Shown here: in pieces, positions 1 to 12,378 of the stretch
Layout of the letters: every line of letters begins with the position of its first letter
Numbering within the stretch: the first letter of the stretch is position 1
NCBI GenBank assembly: GCA_918026815.1
Contig: CAKJVC010000088.1
Span: 1,302,001-1,366,000, forward strand
Source: Chalara sp. BL73
Taxonomy: Eukaryota > Ascomycota > Leotiomycetes > Helotiales
Direction of reading: 5' to 3'
Length of the DNA stretch: 64,000 bases
Position numbers and translations under genes: made by a program
The notes under the pieces: model-generated
Database searches by the model: none
The model's input: only the letters and a program-made list of their open reading frames with translations
What the model was told of the DNA's origin: nothing

Positions 1-1117
1 ACCGGTGTATGCCCTGCGAAGAGGGACGCCGTAGGGATTATTATAGTTATCGCCTATACCAATCAGGTGGCTCAATTCATGTGCATAAGTGCTCATGCCT
101 GAGCTCTCAGCTTGAGTGGAAGACCCGCCTCCAGCATTGGGCCATATATTGGACGCCGCAGCCCAAGAGCTCCATTCTACATATCGGGTTCTCGCCCAGT
201 TAGTACTATTAGTAGAGTTGAAGGATGAAGGAGGGCCAAACTCCGCAGGCACAGATTCTTTGGTCTGAAACTTCATCTCCCCGAACTCTTGCCAGGTAGA
301 GGACTCGTCTTGACCAGCTGAAAGAATAAAGGCTAGCTCAAAGGAGTCAGCTATATTGTTGCCAACCGCAGCACGCCAGGCTCCGAGCGCGTCGGTTCGG
401 ATGTTGCGGTTGCAGGGTGGCCCACTCGGGCACCCCCCAACATTAAAGCCAGTAGTATCGATGCCATATCTGTTGTTATATTAGCACTATATATCATTTG
501 GAGCTATGTAAAATGTAAAGTTGGGATGGACACAAGACATGGGGCCTTGAAGACTGGTGAGAAAGCCCCTAAGCTTCCTTGATATCGTGACAAAGCGTGA
601 GGATTCAGTGAGTAAGTGAAACCTACTGGTACGAGAGTGCCGGCAAAAGGTATGGTCCAAAGGCCGTCAGGTTCACCCCAAATCTGCCAAACGAATCCCC
701 CATCCAATATTCATGTAACGTATGTCCTTGATTAAGCTCATTTGGTGTATTCAAGAAGTCCCTGTAATAAGTTGGTACATCTTCCCTCCTAATAGCCTCC
801 CATCCAGGCTGAGGGTTTTTATAGATGGTTGATTCTGGGGGTTGTGTAACGACAAAGGGTTTGTCTGTGTAATCTACGGTAACGAGTGCGATGTTGAAAT
901 TCCGGATAGAGCCGGAGACGCCGGGGTCAGACCAGCTGGTGCCTGGAGGATGAAGGTATTCGGCCCATATCATATTATCTGGGTTCACCCAGTTTTGCGG
1001 GTCGAGGATGGCGAAGGGGTCGGTTGAGGCGTGGGAGACCGAGAAGATGCCGGCAATCAGAAGTGCCGTTCCGAGCCTCGAGCCGGTGCCCGGATGAGAT
1101 AGCCGTATGACTGCCAT
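1..1117 (-). CDS. Secreted M6-type zinc metalloprotease, 3' part cut by the window edge
   Basis: Exons 1117-627 and 469-1 (running off the window) are separated by a 157-nt intron with donor GTAGGT and acceptor ACAG; the joined frame stays open. I chose the ATG at 1117 because it gives a signal peptide directly (about residues 1-30, ending SVSHA); an upstream GTG-initiated extension looks like leader sequence. The zincin motif HELSHLIGIGDNY, an HExxH plus following Asp typical of M6 (immune-inhibitor-A-like) peptidases, is encoded from about 81 down to 43. The upstream part, with WAEYLHPPG and the block around HEYWMGDSFGRF, also fits fungal M6-like secreted proteins. Several Asn-x-Ser/Thr sites agree with secretion. 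The substrate is unknown; extracellular protein degradation is inferred from the family. The C-terminus lies outside the window, so length and any anchor cannot be judged. Confidence 0.85.
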
Positions 1118-1755
1118 CTTCAGATCCCGTTGCACAATGCAGCTAAGAATCTTTCTTTTCTCCAAGGACACAAACTCTCAAGGGTCAAAGCGTTGCAAGG
1201 ACAACATGTAGCATCGTTGATCAGAAAGTCTTAGGATCGTAGGTGGTCATATAAGGTGCAAAACTTTACATCACGGCAAATGGGATGCAACAAAGCTAGG
1301 CTGCAGAGGCTCGTATATCGCACGTGAGAGCACAGGGAGCCTTTCTTTCCGATGCAATCAGCCCACGACGATCTTGTATGACCGAAGAATGAGGAGTGGG
1401 AGGTGCCAATGGGGATGTTGTGCCAAGCACGGTTGATGGCACCTGCTCGATGCGGTTATACGGTGCTTCACCTACATGCAATTATCAAGCAGGCATTGTG
1501 CATAGGAAAGTCAATTGATATATAAAATACTGGTAGGGAACGATAATGAAACAAAGAGAGAGGCTTCTAGCGGCGCGATTGGGAAAAAAGCGGCATTCAA
1601 TCATGCCAACGAAGTCCAAGAGCTTATTATGGTCTGAAAAGCAGAAGCTGCTTGGAGCTCTCCAAGATATGGTAAGAAATAATTGCTATTTGAGATACTT
1701 ATCTTTTATTTGCCCTTTCCCCTAATCTGCAGGCCTTCTCTTTCCAATATCCAGC
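1118..1755. other. Intergenic region upstream of the metalloprotease gene
   Basis: This 640-bp stretch holds the promoter of the leftward metalloprotease gene and the 3' flank of the leftward methyltransferase gene. I see no convincing ORF, RNA gene or repeat in it. Confidence 0.6.
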
Positions 1756-2716
1756 TTAGATAGCCTTGAAAAGCCCCGCCCACCAATCCATGGTTTTGAC
1801 ATCCTTCACGTCCCCCAAAATATCAACACCAGCTTGTACACTCTCATACATCGCCTCCAGCGCCCCAATTTCCTTCTCCCCTACGCCTTCTTTCTTCAGC
1901 TCATCTAACACCTTCTCTCTTTCCCTCAGCGTATCGCTGACCTCCCAATAACCGTCCTTTAACGCCTCCCCGCTCGCGCCTAGCTTCTCTTTCCTCGATT
2001 CAAATTTACCTGTGTCGCGGACAGCCTGGAAAATCTGCGCGGGTGAAAGGATGGTGCGGATATTGCCACTCCCAGGGATATTGCGTTTGGCTTCGACCGA
2101 GGCGAGGAGTAAAGCGGTGATCACGTGCGGTAGGGTAGATGGGGTTGAGGCGCGAAGAGACCATTCCGCAAGGCAGAGGTAGCGGGTTCTGCCAGCGAGG
2201 GAGGAGACTATTGTGGAAAGGGTACCGGGCGACTCGAAGTACCAGATGCAGTGCGAGAGAACGACATAGTCGTATGGCTCGAACGAAGGTGGCAGAGAAG
2301 AAAGGTAGGTGACGGGATCGGTATTGTGAAAAGTAATCCGTGGCCCTAAAGGACTTGCCTGCAGGTGTGCGTGTGCCTGAGCCAGAGTATATGGTGCTCC
2401 TGGTTGATTGTTAGTCGAAGCTATGCGAAATTGGGATGATGCTGAGCTATAGGCATTCGGTGGCAAGGACGATGCCCTATGAAAACATACCATAGTCAGG
2501 CGCTCCAGGATCTAGGGCATCAACATGCCCGTTTTCTCCAACAGCATCAGCTAGAGCCGTTGTGCAGTCACCTTGGCCACACCCAATTTCTAAGATTCGA
2601 GATCCGGGCGTGATACCCCAGAGATCAATCAATTGAAGCCGATGATCCATTGCATGTGGCCCGCCATCTATGAATATCCCTGCAAGTTCTTGCGCTTTGG
2701 GAGATGCCTCTGCCAT
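1756..2716 (-). CDS. SAM-dependent methyltransferase (class I, small-molecule type)
   Basis: Two exons, 2716-2491 and 2399-1756, with a 91-nt intron (GTATGT...CCAG), give a 289-residue protein in frame. Motif I of class I methyltransferases is clear (ILEIGCGQGDCTTALA, about residues 40-55). It is followed by an acidic loop (HVDALDPGAPDYG) that bridges the splice junction, and then by a motif-IV-like block (YDYVVLSHCIWYF). The N-terminus has a short helix before motif I, as in fungal UbiE/LaeA-like stand-alone methyltransferases. The second half is helical and charged and gives no substrate clue. The protein has no signal peptide or membrane segment, so it is probably cytosolic. Its neighbours do not form an obvious pathway. 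The family call is firm; the substrate is unknown. Confidence 0.88.
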
Positions 2717-5700
2717 AATGAAAGTGTGAGAGGATTCTGGATTTGTGGTGGTACCCTAGATAGTTCAGATATGGGTTGGAGCTTTTTGTTACGCAAATCA
2801 CAAAGCGTGGAGATGCTGAATTGCTGAGATATGTCTCATACTGTATTTAAACCTGCGGGCTACCTTTCGTATTTATATGCCTTCTCATTAATACATTGCG
2901 GCCCTACTCCAGAATATCTGTTGCATGAACGCCCCCTGGATGACTCATGGCAAAGTGAATGTACGTACAGTAATCAATGAAATCGCTGCTCTCCAAGCAA
3001 AGCCTCGATTTCGCAGGCATGGTAACACCGACCGTCGTCCAAACAAGCTTCATAGGCTTATGTGCCAAATTGACCTCAGTCATATTAAAGAAGCGACTCA
3101 GTCTTTTTTCGAAATGGCAATGGGGTACTGTGGGCGTCGATCGATCCACGTGATCATTCCCCGAAGCAGAGTTGTACATCCATATGACTGCAGAGAAAAG
3201 GGAAGGAGGATAACGTGGTTCAAGGTTAAGGCTGCAAGATAGATCAAAGATGGAGCCGATCTGACACCATCAAATTGATCAACGCTGCCGGCATTTTTCC
3301 ACGTTTTGGCCCAGTCTTTGCCCCAGCTCCCTCGGCCATACTTAAGATAGGAGAAGAGGAAATGTATCGTCATTTTCAGCACGCTGGCGAATTGGCATTG
3401 TATCAAATGAACGTCGTCGTCGCTATCGCTCCCAGCCATTTACGAAAATAGCCCCGCCCTCTTATGATCGACGGATCTCTTGGCCTACTGTGACAAACCG
3501 CGCGGCAGGACTCCAATATACTCACGTGTTGCCTTTGGAAGGTCGAACTGCATATTCCCAAGCCCCGGGGCAAGCACAGCAGGCTTCCGGTGCCTGGAAT
3601 GCGGGTGGCCGTCAGGTCGCTGGAGAGTCTCTCCTCTCCCTTTTCCGCACCAACGATAAAGACCACCTTCCTCGTCATGGTCTCACTGCATCCTCTCTGT
3701 ACTCGAAGTTTCTTGCAGCAGTAGGGAAATAGCCAGGCTTGGATGATGGTGGTGAGGCGTCATGCTTCTGATCCCCCGCTTACCAAAGGCCCTCTCTTAT
3801 CCTGTACTTACAGTAGAGTTACCGGTGTGGCTGGGCCGAGATGTGATTTAATTGCTGCTCTGACACGGAGGTGTGCCTGTTTGTGGAGAAGTGGTAGGAT
3901 GCTCACCAGCAGATCTCTTGCACAGATTGATTAGGGAGGGGCAACAGCATCAACAGTGATAGGCTGGATATGGAGGACAAGCTTTTGCATGTCAGATAAA
4001 AAAGGCGCCCACCACTATAATTTAAAGTAATGTTCGTGGCGAAAAGGAATACCTCTTTTTTTTCCAGAGTGTTTGGTGTGTGCTGAAGCCGCTGTGGTTG
4101 GATGCTGGTAGATGAATTTCCAGGGGAAGGCCGGTGAAGAACAGATGTGAAACATAAGCATCTGTGCAATCAACGGCATCGCATCATCATCGAGTGGGAA
4201 GTGGAAGTGGAAGTGCAAGTGCAAGTGCAAGTGCAAGTGCAAGTGCATCTTTGGATGATTCTGGCTCTATGTCCGAACTGATAGTGCACTTGTACTCGTG
4301 TACTACTTATTCGCATTGGGACGTGGCATCAAGCAAGCAGATGCCTTCCTACAGGATCATATTCATGCTCACCTCACACCATATTACTTACTCTACAGTA
4401 CTATTACAGCACCATCTTCACTCCGCCTGCACCCACGTGGTACTGTAGAGTGGATATCAAGGTGGACTGGGAAGTGGACCGAGACTGTACAGGACAATAC
4501 TGTACAAAGCACAAGAGAATATACAGTAGTAGAACATAGTACAGCGCCCGCCGTTCCCAGGCAAAGATGGGAACGATGTCCATATTATTATGTCCTAGTT
4601 GGGGAGGAGGCAAGACGTTGACATGCTTATCCGAGCGGTGATGATCGCGGCTGTTACTGGATAGGGTTTCCCAAACCAAACCCAGCACCGTGATCGTGAC
4701 CATGACCTCGTCAGCTATAGTAGAAGAAGCGTAGAACCATAGGAACAACCGATTTTAATCTACAACATGGTTCATTTTGCAGCTCTCTATGGCCGGCGCA
4801 GTCGGAGGCTAATAAATGTCGGAGGTTGGTGATGGGTATGATTGATTGATGACCTTCCTGATCGTTACTTAGTCCATGGAAATCCAGATTAAGCTATCTA
4901 CAGTACCGGACCAGCAGATCGCAGGGGGGGCCGCACAGGGAGGGCCTCATTCAGCGCAATGAACATTGATGTAGGGGAGTAATTCATATGCATAAATGGC
5001 CATATAAGTGGAGAGAGAAAGAAGGCGATGATAAAAAAGGAAGAGGAACAAGAAGCAGGACACGCACTGAAGGGCATGGTAACAACAGCGGCAATGGGAA
5101 TCAAAGTAGCACCATCCATCCGTTCATTCATTCATTCCTAAGCAATACTGTAATGAACGCTCTTCCCCCCCTTGGTAGGTGCAGCCGGTAAGTTTAACAA
5201 GGGAATATATAATAGTATGTAATATGTATCATCACCCGCTAATGTAAGCCTCTTGCCTCGCCTCTCCCTCGCCTGGGGCTGTGGGGGGTTTAATTTGTCG
5301 CATATGGGTTGTTGTGCTTGGGGCTTAGGGCTTGGGCTTTGGGCGGCGGCTTTAGTGCTCCAGGGTGTGTTGGGGTGTTTATTGTCGCCTGAGAGGTCAG
5401 GTTCCAGGTTCTGGTTAGGGGGGAGGGAGGGTTGCGACAGGGTCCTCTAGCATTTCGAAGGCCGCTAGAAGGCTTCGAGAAGGTTTTCCTGACTGGCTCC
5501 CAAGAAAAAGGTCTCCTCTTTCCCTCGACAATCCATCCAACCCTCACCACCACCACCATTAACCACTCCCGTCGCCCTCCACAATTGTACACTATAGTTC
5601 GATCCTTATACCTACTCGACCGCTCCCCTTTCCTTCCTTTCCTGTTCCTCTCCTTCTTCCCTTCTTGCGGCTTTCTCATCAAACTCGAACTCGACCGCGC

Positions 5701-6333
5701 CGATGAGAATGACCAGTACCTCTGCACTGGAACCGTAGCGCAAACGCCTACTGTTATCCTTGTCAATCTCATCCCGACAGCGCATTGGATTGCCTGTGCT
5801 TTGCGCAACTCAAGTCTCGAGTCCCATGTTACCCAGAAGTACAAAACTCAATTGATGTGCCCCCTTCATCCATACAGCATACGCATCCTCTTTTCCCAAT
5901 CCCGTGTGCGAGGATACCACTGAGGGATAAGGGTGGATTGCGACTCACTCGATAATCGTGGACGGTGCTGGGAAAGGACAATTGATTTCCCAGAAAAAAG
6001 GGAGGCGCTCCGGACGAACGACCTGCGCTCTCTTCGCATTTCGGCTTTCGCAACGCTCTTTCCATTCTTTTTTACGCATTTCCCAATCTTCGACATTCGA
6101 CACCTGCCTTTGTCTTTTCACGACAAAGAAATCGTCTCCGAGACCACGTCAGGACCCGTCTGAAAGACCTTGCGCGCTCGAGCCATCTCGGTGCGACACG
6201 GGAATCCGATACAAAGGCGAACGCTGGGCTTGTCCACTTTTATTTTTTATACCTGTAGAGTAATTGGAGCTTCACTCGATCGTGGTGCTGAGAGGGCGCA
6301 TTACACCTTGGTGTCGTGGTGTGGGAAGCAGCC
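2717..6333. other. Long intergenic region and probable 5' leader of the phosphodiesterase gene
   Basis: No ORF here shows a recognisable domain or a consistent exon chain. The stretch includes a hexanucleotide microsatellite (4194-4247). From about 5400 to 6300 a pyrimidine-rich zone with CA- and CT-rich tracts runs just upstream of the phosphodiesterase start. Such zones are common in long fungal promoters and 5' leaders, so I read this part as the regulatory region of that gene. Confidence 0.5.
4194..4247. repeat. Hexanucleotide microsatellite (GTGGAA/GTGCAA)n
   Basis: About nine consecutive 6-bp units are visible: GTGGAA units, then at least five perfect GTGCAA units between 4213 and 4242, ending in a partial unit. 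ORFs crossing it on both strands are low-complexity (Ser/Ala or His/Leu runs) and are not believable genes. Confidence 0.95.
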
Positions 6334-9300
6334 ATGGACTACGCGAACTGCAATGTGGTGTACGTGGATCGCGCCGCAGAAAAAGATAAGCTCGTCAAGA
6401 GGGGAGATAGCCTGGCTTCGACACTGTCAAGTTCTCCCAGTGAGACCAAGACCACAGTACCGCACCGAACCTCGCATCTGGACGCCAACCTGCAGGTCCT
6501 GCTGAAGACATTCAGCGAAGGTATGTCTTGACCGTTGCCCAACTCCCCCTCTGGTTGTGTTACCTCATGACGCATTGCTAACCTTTCCAAGTACACATAT
6601 GTACCACAGGCAGATCATGTATACAAAAGCTAAATGATCTGAACCCCGCCTCTATTCTCGACCGGCCTCCTACTATTGTTCTGATAGATATTCCCTACCA
6701 CGACCAGTCGCACCCTCTGGCCTCTCGAGAGACTCGCGAGCCTTCGCCGGGAACCAAATTACAAGTGGATGGCGCTCATGAAGAGCAGAAGCCTGATGAT
6801 GCATATGGGCTCAAGTTATTGCAATGGGTAACGGCAGAAATACAATTTCATAGCCTGTCCAAGCTTGTTGTTCCAGTTGCGATCGTGGCCGTTCCACCCA
6901 AAAAGACGGCGGATGCTACTGCGAGGAGCTTGTCTAACTCGCACACTGATGGGCCAGTATCGTCTTCTTTGCTGGGTTCGGATTATACGTCCTTGATAAC
7001 CCCATTGGACCACATCAGAACTATGAGCTATCTGGATATAGGCGCGGTAGATGTTTTGGTAAGTTCTGCCTGCTATCAGAGAAATCAATACATGTACCCG
7101 GCCCTATATAGCGTATTGCTAACTATGGCTCCTCTAGACAAGCCCCCTTGTGCATGAGCGGCTCCCAAGCCTCGGGATCCATGCATATCGAGCCCATCGT
7201 GAGGCCACAAAGGATCGACAGGCCATACTAGAGATTAAGAGGGGAAGGAAACGCTCCTGGATTGGAATCAACGAGTCTCAGAAGCCCTATGCCTACCTGC
7301 TTGAAAATATGGTACACGAATTAATGGATCGATTATGCAAGCCCGACGACTACATCGCTCCACCTAGCCATGTGGCGATAGAAGTGTCACCAGAGCGATC
7401 AGAATTGATCGCAACATCAATAGGCTCTTGGAGGTTTTCGGCTCACCAATTTAACGATGACGAATTACTCCATGCAGCCCTACTAATGTTGCAGCATGCG
7501 CTCACAATGCCAGAGGTGGAAAAATGGCGGGTATCGACAGGTGAGTGCAGCATAATTTTCGTCGTGTCTCGGGTACATGTGGTGGGGTCTGCTAACGCCC
7601 GACACAGAGCATCTCACTGGATTCTTGGTAGCTACTCGAAAAGCTTATATCACCGATGTACCTTACCACAACTTCCGACATGTTGTCGACGTCTTGCAGG
7701 CCGTGTTCCACTTCCTCGTACAGCTCGGAAGATTACCTCCATATCCATCTTCGAACGCGGGTGACCGACCTGCACCATCCCCAATATCCTCTCTCATTCG
7801 ACCTTTCGAAGCACTCACGCTTTTGATCACTGCCATTGGTCATGATGTTGGTCATCCCGGAGTCAATAATGCCTTCTTAGTCCAACTTAATACGCCTTTG
7901 GCGCAATTATATAGCGATAGATCAGTGCTCGAGGCATATCATTGTGCCGCCTATAGCCAAATTCTTCGCCATTATTGGCGTCCAGTCTTTGAAGATTCTG
8001 CCCTGCGAAAGCTCATGACCAGTTCTATATTAGCAACTGATATGCAAGAGCACTTTGATTATATTCAGAAGCTAGGGAAACTACAGGAGAAGCTGCAGGT
8101 GAATGATGATGTGGAAAGCTGGAATGGTAGATTCACTGAGGAGCAGCGATCTCTTGCCTGCTCCCTGCTCATTAAATGTGCTGATATTAGCAATGTGGTA
8201 TGTTTGTCCCTGAAAATGGTTTCGTTTTATCATACATTTTTGAGTTCGCCAACTTCTGCATCAATAGCTGATCATTCCAGGCCCGAGAACATCAAATAGC
8301 TGCTCAATGGACAAAGATCTTGACCAGCGAATTCGCTCGGCAGGATGAGATGGAAAAGCATTTCAAACTCACAACCACTCTCTTTGCACCACCGGTTACG
8401 GAGATTATACCGCTTGCGAAGGCGCAAATAGGCTTCATGAATATGTTTGCGCTGCCTCTCTTCCAAGGTGTGACTGATATCATGCCACCAATGAAATATT
8501 GCGTGGATGAGCTTCTTGGAAACATTAAATCGTGGGAGGACCGTATCTCCGAGGCCAGACTACAGCAGCACACCACTGATAGTCCTACAGCCGATGGCAT
8601 GTTATCCCCAAGGTCAATGAGCGTAGCTGTAACGTCTGATGCGAACCAGACTCAGAATGATCTTCGGGTGTCCGCTATGATGAATAATAGCACCAGTCTG
8701 ATAAATAGTATTCTCAGCAAGAACGCTTTTACAAGGGAGCTTCGAGACGAAGGTGCGCCATTGGGACTATACAACTCGTTACCGGATGTTCAGAAGACTA
8801 ACTTGTGTCCCGAAGAAGATCGAGACCCGACACAAGATCCAAATTTACCCTACTTTGGTATGTATAGCCTACACATCTCAATTCAAAGATACTTACGGGA
8901 ATCCAGAGGCTGTGGGACCACGCTCCTCGAAACCATCGAATCTCAATATCAACAATGGGAAGCCTTCCTCACACCCATTCAATGATGTATTCAATATCAG
9001 CGCTGAGCGAAAAATCCATTACCAAATCTCTGAAGCAGATAGCGAATCACCTTTGACGAAAAAGGCCATTAATGCCGAAGCTTCACAACCAGATACCGAG
9101 TCATCTTTGACGAAAAGAATTGCCAATCCCCAGTTCTCAGAAGCAAATATCGAGACACCTTTGAAGAAGGCCAATGTTTCAGAGTGGGTAGTACCAGAGG
9201 AGGAACCTGTCAACAAGGAGGAAACTCCCAACGAGGAGAAAATCTCTATCGAAGAAAAGGATCACGCAGAAGAGAAGTCTCGCGTCCATGACAAGCAATT

Positions 9301-9835
9301 AAGCGGCGATACGACCGACTGGACTTCGCAGGCTACTAGTGCAACGACAGGGAAAATGCCCCTCTCACCAAATACCCCTGGTACAAGCTATACTTCACGA
9401 TCACGAGATAGCGACGAGAAGGATGGGCTATCTACTCGTGCAGGACTGTCGAATGTTCCCAGCCAGGTGACACAGTCAACAGCCTCACCAGCCGCGGACG
9501 AATCGCGGAGCGAGGGTTATTTTAAGACTGGGTCGTTCCGGAAAAGTTTGAAGAAACAAGGCAGCAAGTAAGTTTCTTCTCCTCGTCCTATCGCGCTATG
9601 AGGCACTGGCTTTAGCATGTGATCGTATTTAATACGGTGAGCTCATTGAGTTATCTTATTATTCCTCAATGGTTGACACATGACGCTTCATTGCGTTTAA
9701 TTCTCGGATGCTAACCGCAACCATAGGGTTTTTAGCTTTGGTTCTCTGTTCCACAAAGACAAAAGCCCTAGCCCCAGCCCAAAGAAAGCCAGCACACCCC
9801 AAAGGCCAGATGGCAGCGGCATCAATGGAATATGA
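6334..9835 (+). CDS. pde2: 3',5'-cyclic-nucleotide (cAMP) phosphodiesterase, high-affinity PDE2 type
   Basis: Seven exons (6334-6520, 6592-7058, 7138-7540, 7608-8197, 8281-8857, 8907-9567, 9727-9835) join in frame to 997 residues. The class I PDE catalytic domain occupies roughly residues 350-640. It has the metal-binding HNFRH motif (about residue 373) and HDVGHPGVNNAFL (about 431), then the histidine/aspartate-bearing helices through LIKCADISN. The enzyme hydrolyses cAMP to AMP and damps PKA signalling. The start ATG at 6334 gives an N-terminus typical of fungal PDE2 (CNVVYVDR). The long Ser/Thr/Glu-rich tail (residues ~740-997) is disordered and ends in a basic Ser/Pro patch in exon 7. The fifth intron is ambiguous: 8858-8906 (49 nt) is preferred over a 31-nt alternative ending at 8888, and both keep frame. 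Read-through would stop at 8985. The gene stands alone in + orientation. Confidence 0.93.
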
Positions 9836-10699
9836 ATATCCTCTTGGTGGGATCGAAGAGAAATCAGGCCACAGCGAGTGAAAGCATACCACAACATCGC
9901 ATTCAACTACAAATGTAGAATTAGTATTTGTACATTGCTAGCTTTTGCAGACCGGCGTAGAAACGGACGGCGGAGTTTTGGTACGGGCGACATTGACTTG
10001 GGTGGCGGCGTCAAAGGTGTAATAAAGTCACGAAGATCATGGTTATGGTTATATTGATGGATGCTTGCATGATTATGGCTCATGGCTATCAATTGTATGG
10101 CTGAGGAAACCCCTAAAAGCCAAATTTGTGCATACGGTATTGCTGGAGAGGCGTGTATGCATTTTTTGCTAGACACAGGTTGGCTTTACATAAGGTATGA
10201 ATAGGACGGTGGCCGAAGACGACGGGCAATGGCTGAGCTAAAATCATGGATGGGAGAAGTAGAGATAAATATCAGTCTTCACATCACTGTCATCAAGCTC
10301 TGTACTATTTGATTTTCGCGTTTGAGAGCTTTCAATCGAGCAAGCGTTCGCCTAATAGGCTACAGGTACCTTCATCATGTGGTTGATCAAAATTCCGTAA
10401 TTCCCATGAACACGATAAGTTTACTATAATTGGCTCGCTTAAGCCCCCTTTCTTCTTTTTGATCCCAGCTGGTAACGACCAAAAAGCCAAGCCCTACGGC
10501 ACAGCAGCAGGCAGCGCGGTATATGGTTATATATAATATGGGACCGTCGAAAATACGCGCCTTGGTTACGCTTTCCATCGCGGTTTTTTTTTGTGTGTCG
10601 ACCTTCCATATCCCCTCACCCCGCTTTTGGCATATATTCAGGATGCGGTATCGTCCGGAGAGAAGCGTGAGCGGCGGGACGGGTCATCGGGCTCCGGCC
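9836..10699. other. Intergenic region, promoter of the BIM1-like gene
   Basis: No gene is visible in this 860-bp stretch. A TATA-like TATATAATATGG lies at about 10528, some 170 bp upstream of the chosen start codon. An in-frame ATG at 10523 is discussed among the rejected items. Confidence 0.45.
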
Positions 10700-11988
10700 A
10701 TGCTGAGGCTCGTGGTGACGCTGATGCTAGGGTCGTTGCTGTCCCGTGGAGTGCATGCGCATACCAAGATCTTGTATCCCGGGCAGAGGGGGGATAATTT
10801 GCTGGTGACCGATGAGTTTCCTTATGGGATGCAGAGGGTTTATCCTTGTGAGTTCGAGTGTTTTTTGTTGTTGTTTTTTTTGCTTTTTTTTAAGGGGGGC
10901 CCGCGTTGTACTTGGGACGTGGATTTTGGGGGCCGTAACAACGATGAGGCGGAGGGTGGAATGGCAGAAGGCATGATGTGGTGGAAGGTTTTTTTTTTTT
11001 ATGACACATGGGTTTTGGGCCTTTGTGAGGCCTTGGTCGATGTTCTGCCTGGTTGTGGGATTATGGGCTCCCTTTTCGGAGCTGTGGGTGGCTAGGGCCG
11101 CCTCTACTGAAGGGTTTGGAGGGGTTTTTAACGCCTCGGAGAGGACAGTGTGCGTTTTGGAAGCGTGTTTACATTGCTATATTATCTCTCTTTGTTCTCG
11201 AGCCGGACTCTGGTTAATAATGTTTCCAACGGCGATCCTCAACACATCTAATATATATTTTCTCAGGCGGCGGACTTCCTTCAGCGAACCGCGTTCCGTA
11301 TTCTCTCCCTAACGGCGCAATCTCTATTTCCCCCGGTTATTTCACGAACCACAAGGTGAACACGATTTACATCAGCCTCCGCCTGGGCTCGGACTCGGAT
11401 TCTCCGGATGTCGAATCTCAGCCTTTAGTTCCTGGCTTCAAGGTCTGGGGGCCGTCGAACCGGCCGTACCCGGATGTGTTTTGCCTGCCCAGCATCGCCG
11501 GGGGAGCCGATTTGAAAGAAGGAGATGAGGCTACTATTCAGGTCGTGCAGGTGCTTGAAAGCGGAGGAGCTTTGTATAACGTATGTCCTTCCTCCTTCCA
11601 TAATCCGCCTGGATGTTCACATCCCGGACCTAAAGAACTAACGGAAGGCATGCAGTGTGTCGATATCGTTATCGCGCCAGCGTCTGAGGTAGCAGGTGTC
11701 AACGAAACGAACTGCTATAATAGCACAGGCATCTCGTTCAAGGACCCGAGCTTGCCTGGTGCTACGCTGTCGTCTACGGGTGAGTCGAGTATCTTCACGA
11801 CTCGGCCGACAGGGACGAGGAGTGGGCTTTTTGCGTCTACGAGTACGAGTTCTTCGGCTTGCGGGGCGGCGACGAGTGCGTGTCCTCCTGGTAATGGGGT
11901 GCAGAGGAGGGATGCGGCGGGAATGGGAATTGGTGAAAAGATGGGGTGGGGAGTTGGCGGGTTGGTTTTGGGCATGCTTGGTTTGTAG
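10700..11988 (+). CDS. BIM1-like (X325, LPMO-fold) copper-binding GPI-anchored surface protein
   Basis: Exons 10700-10847, 11267-11580 and 11656-11988 give 264 residues. The first 20 residues are a signal peptide whose predicted cleavage (GVHA/HTK) leaves histidine at the mature N-terminus, the copper-ligand signature of LPMO and BIM1/X325 proteins. The following YPGQRGDNL and PYGMQRVYPCGG motifs match that family; the second spans the first splice junction. The C-terminus has a Ser/Thr-rich stretch and ends in a hydrophobic tail (VGGLVLGMLGL), fitting a GPI signal. BIM1 of Cryptococcus takes part in copper acquisition, and X325 proteins do not cut polysaccharides, so a copper-handling role at the cell surface is inferred. 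The first intron is long (419 nt, T-rich). The second is 75 nt with a perfect CTAAC branch site and has no in-frame stop, so retention would add 25 residues. Confidence 0.88.
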
Positions 11989-12378
11989 GTTCTGTGAGGT
12001 ACGGAAGGTTTTGGCTTGGAGACTTCGTGTTTTTTATATAGTAATAATGTTCCATTGGAAATTTGTCAGACGGGAATGGAACTCAATTTTAATCGAGTTC
12101 TGGATTTCAGGTTGATTTGGCGGCAACACTGATGCATGTCTCAAAGCCGTTCTCACATCTTTGCTATTCTTTTGCTGTTTGAGAAGTGTGTTTTCCCCCG
12201 TCATCCGTAACCTGTAGAATCCGCTGCAATGTAATGTTCAATATCAGAAACCCGGCTCATGATGCTCGTTTTCAGATAAGGCCATATCAATCTCAACATC
12301 CTGGGATCCGCATTTTCATATATAATTCGGTCCGACATTCTAGCTTCCTGGGCAGCTATAGAACAGACCCCAACCAAC
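11989..12378. other. Intergenic gap between two convergent genes
   Basis: The BIM1-like gene and the small hypothetical gene converge on this 390-bp stretch. I see nothing else in it. Confidence 0.5.

Noticed and set aside
1118..1171. N-terminal extension of the metalloprotease
   Set aside because: The upstream start would be GTG; the ATG at 1117 directly precedes a signal peptide.
3098..3678. Overlapping minus-strand ORFs of 91-113 codons
   Set aside because: No recognisable motif and no consistent splice chain; composition looks random.
10523..11095. 190-codon ORF starting upstream of the BIM1-like gene
   Set aside because: It contains the true signal peptide internally, then reads through the first intron into T/G-rich noise. 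The start at 10700 gives a proper signal peptide and mature N-terminal His.
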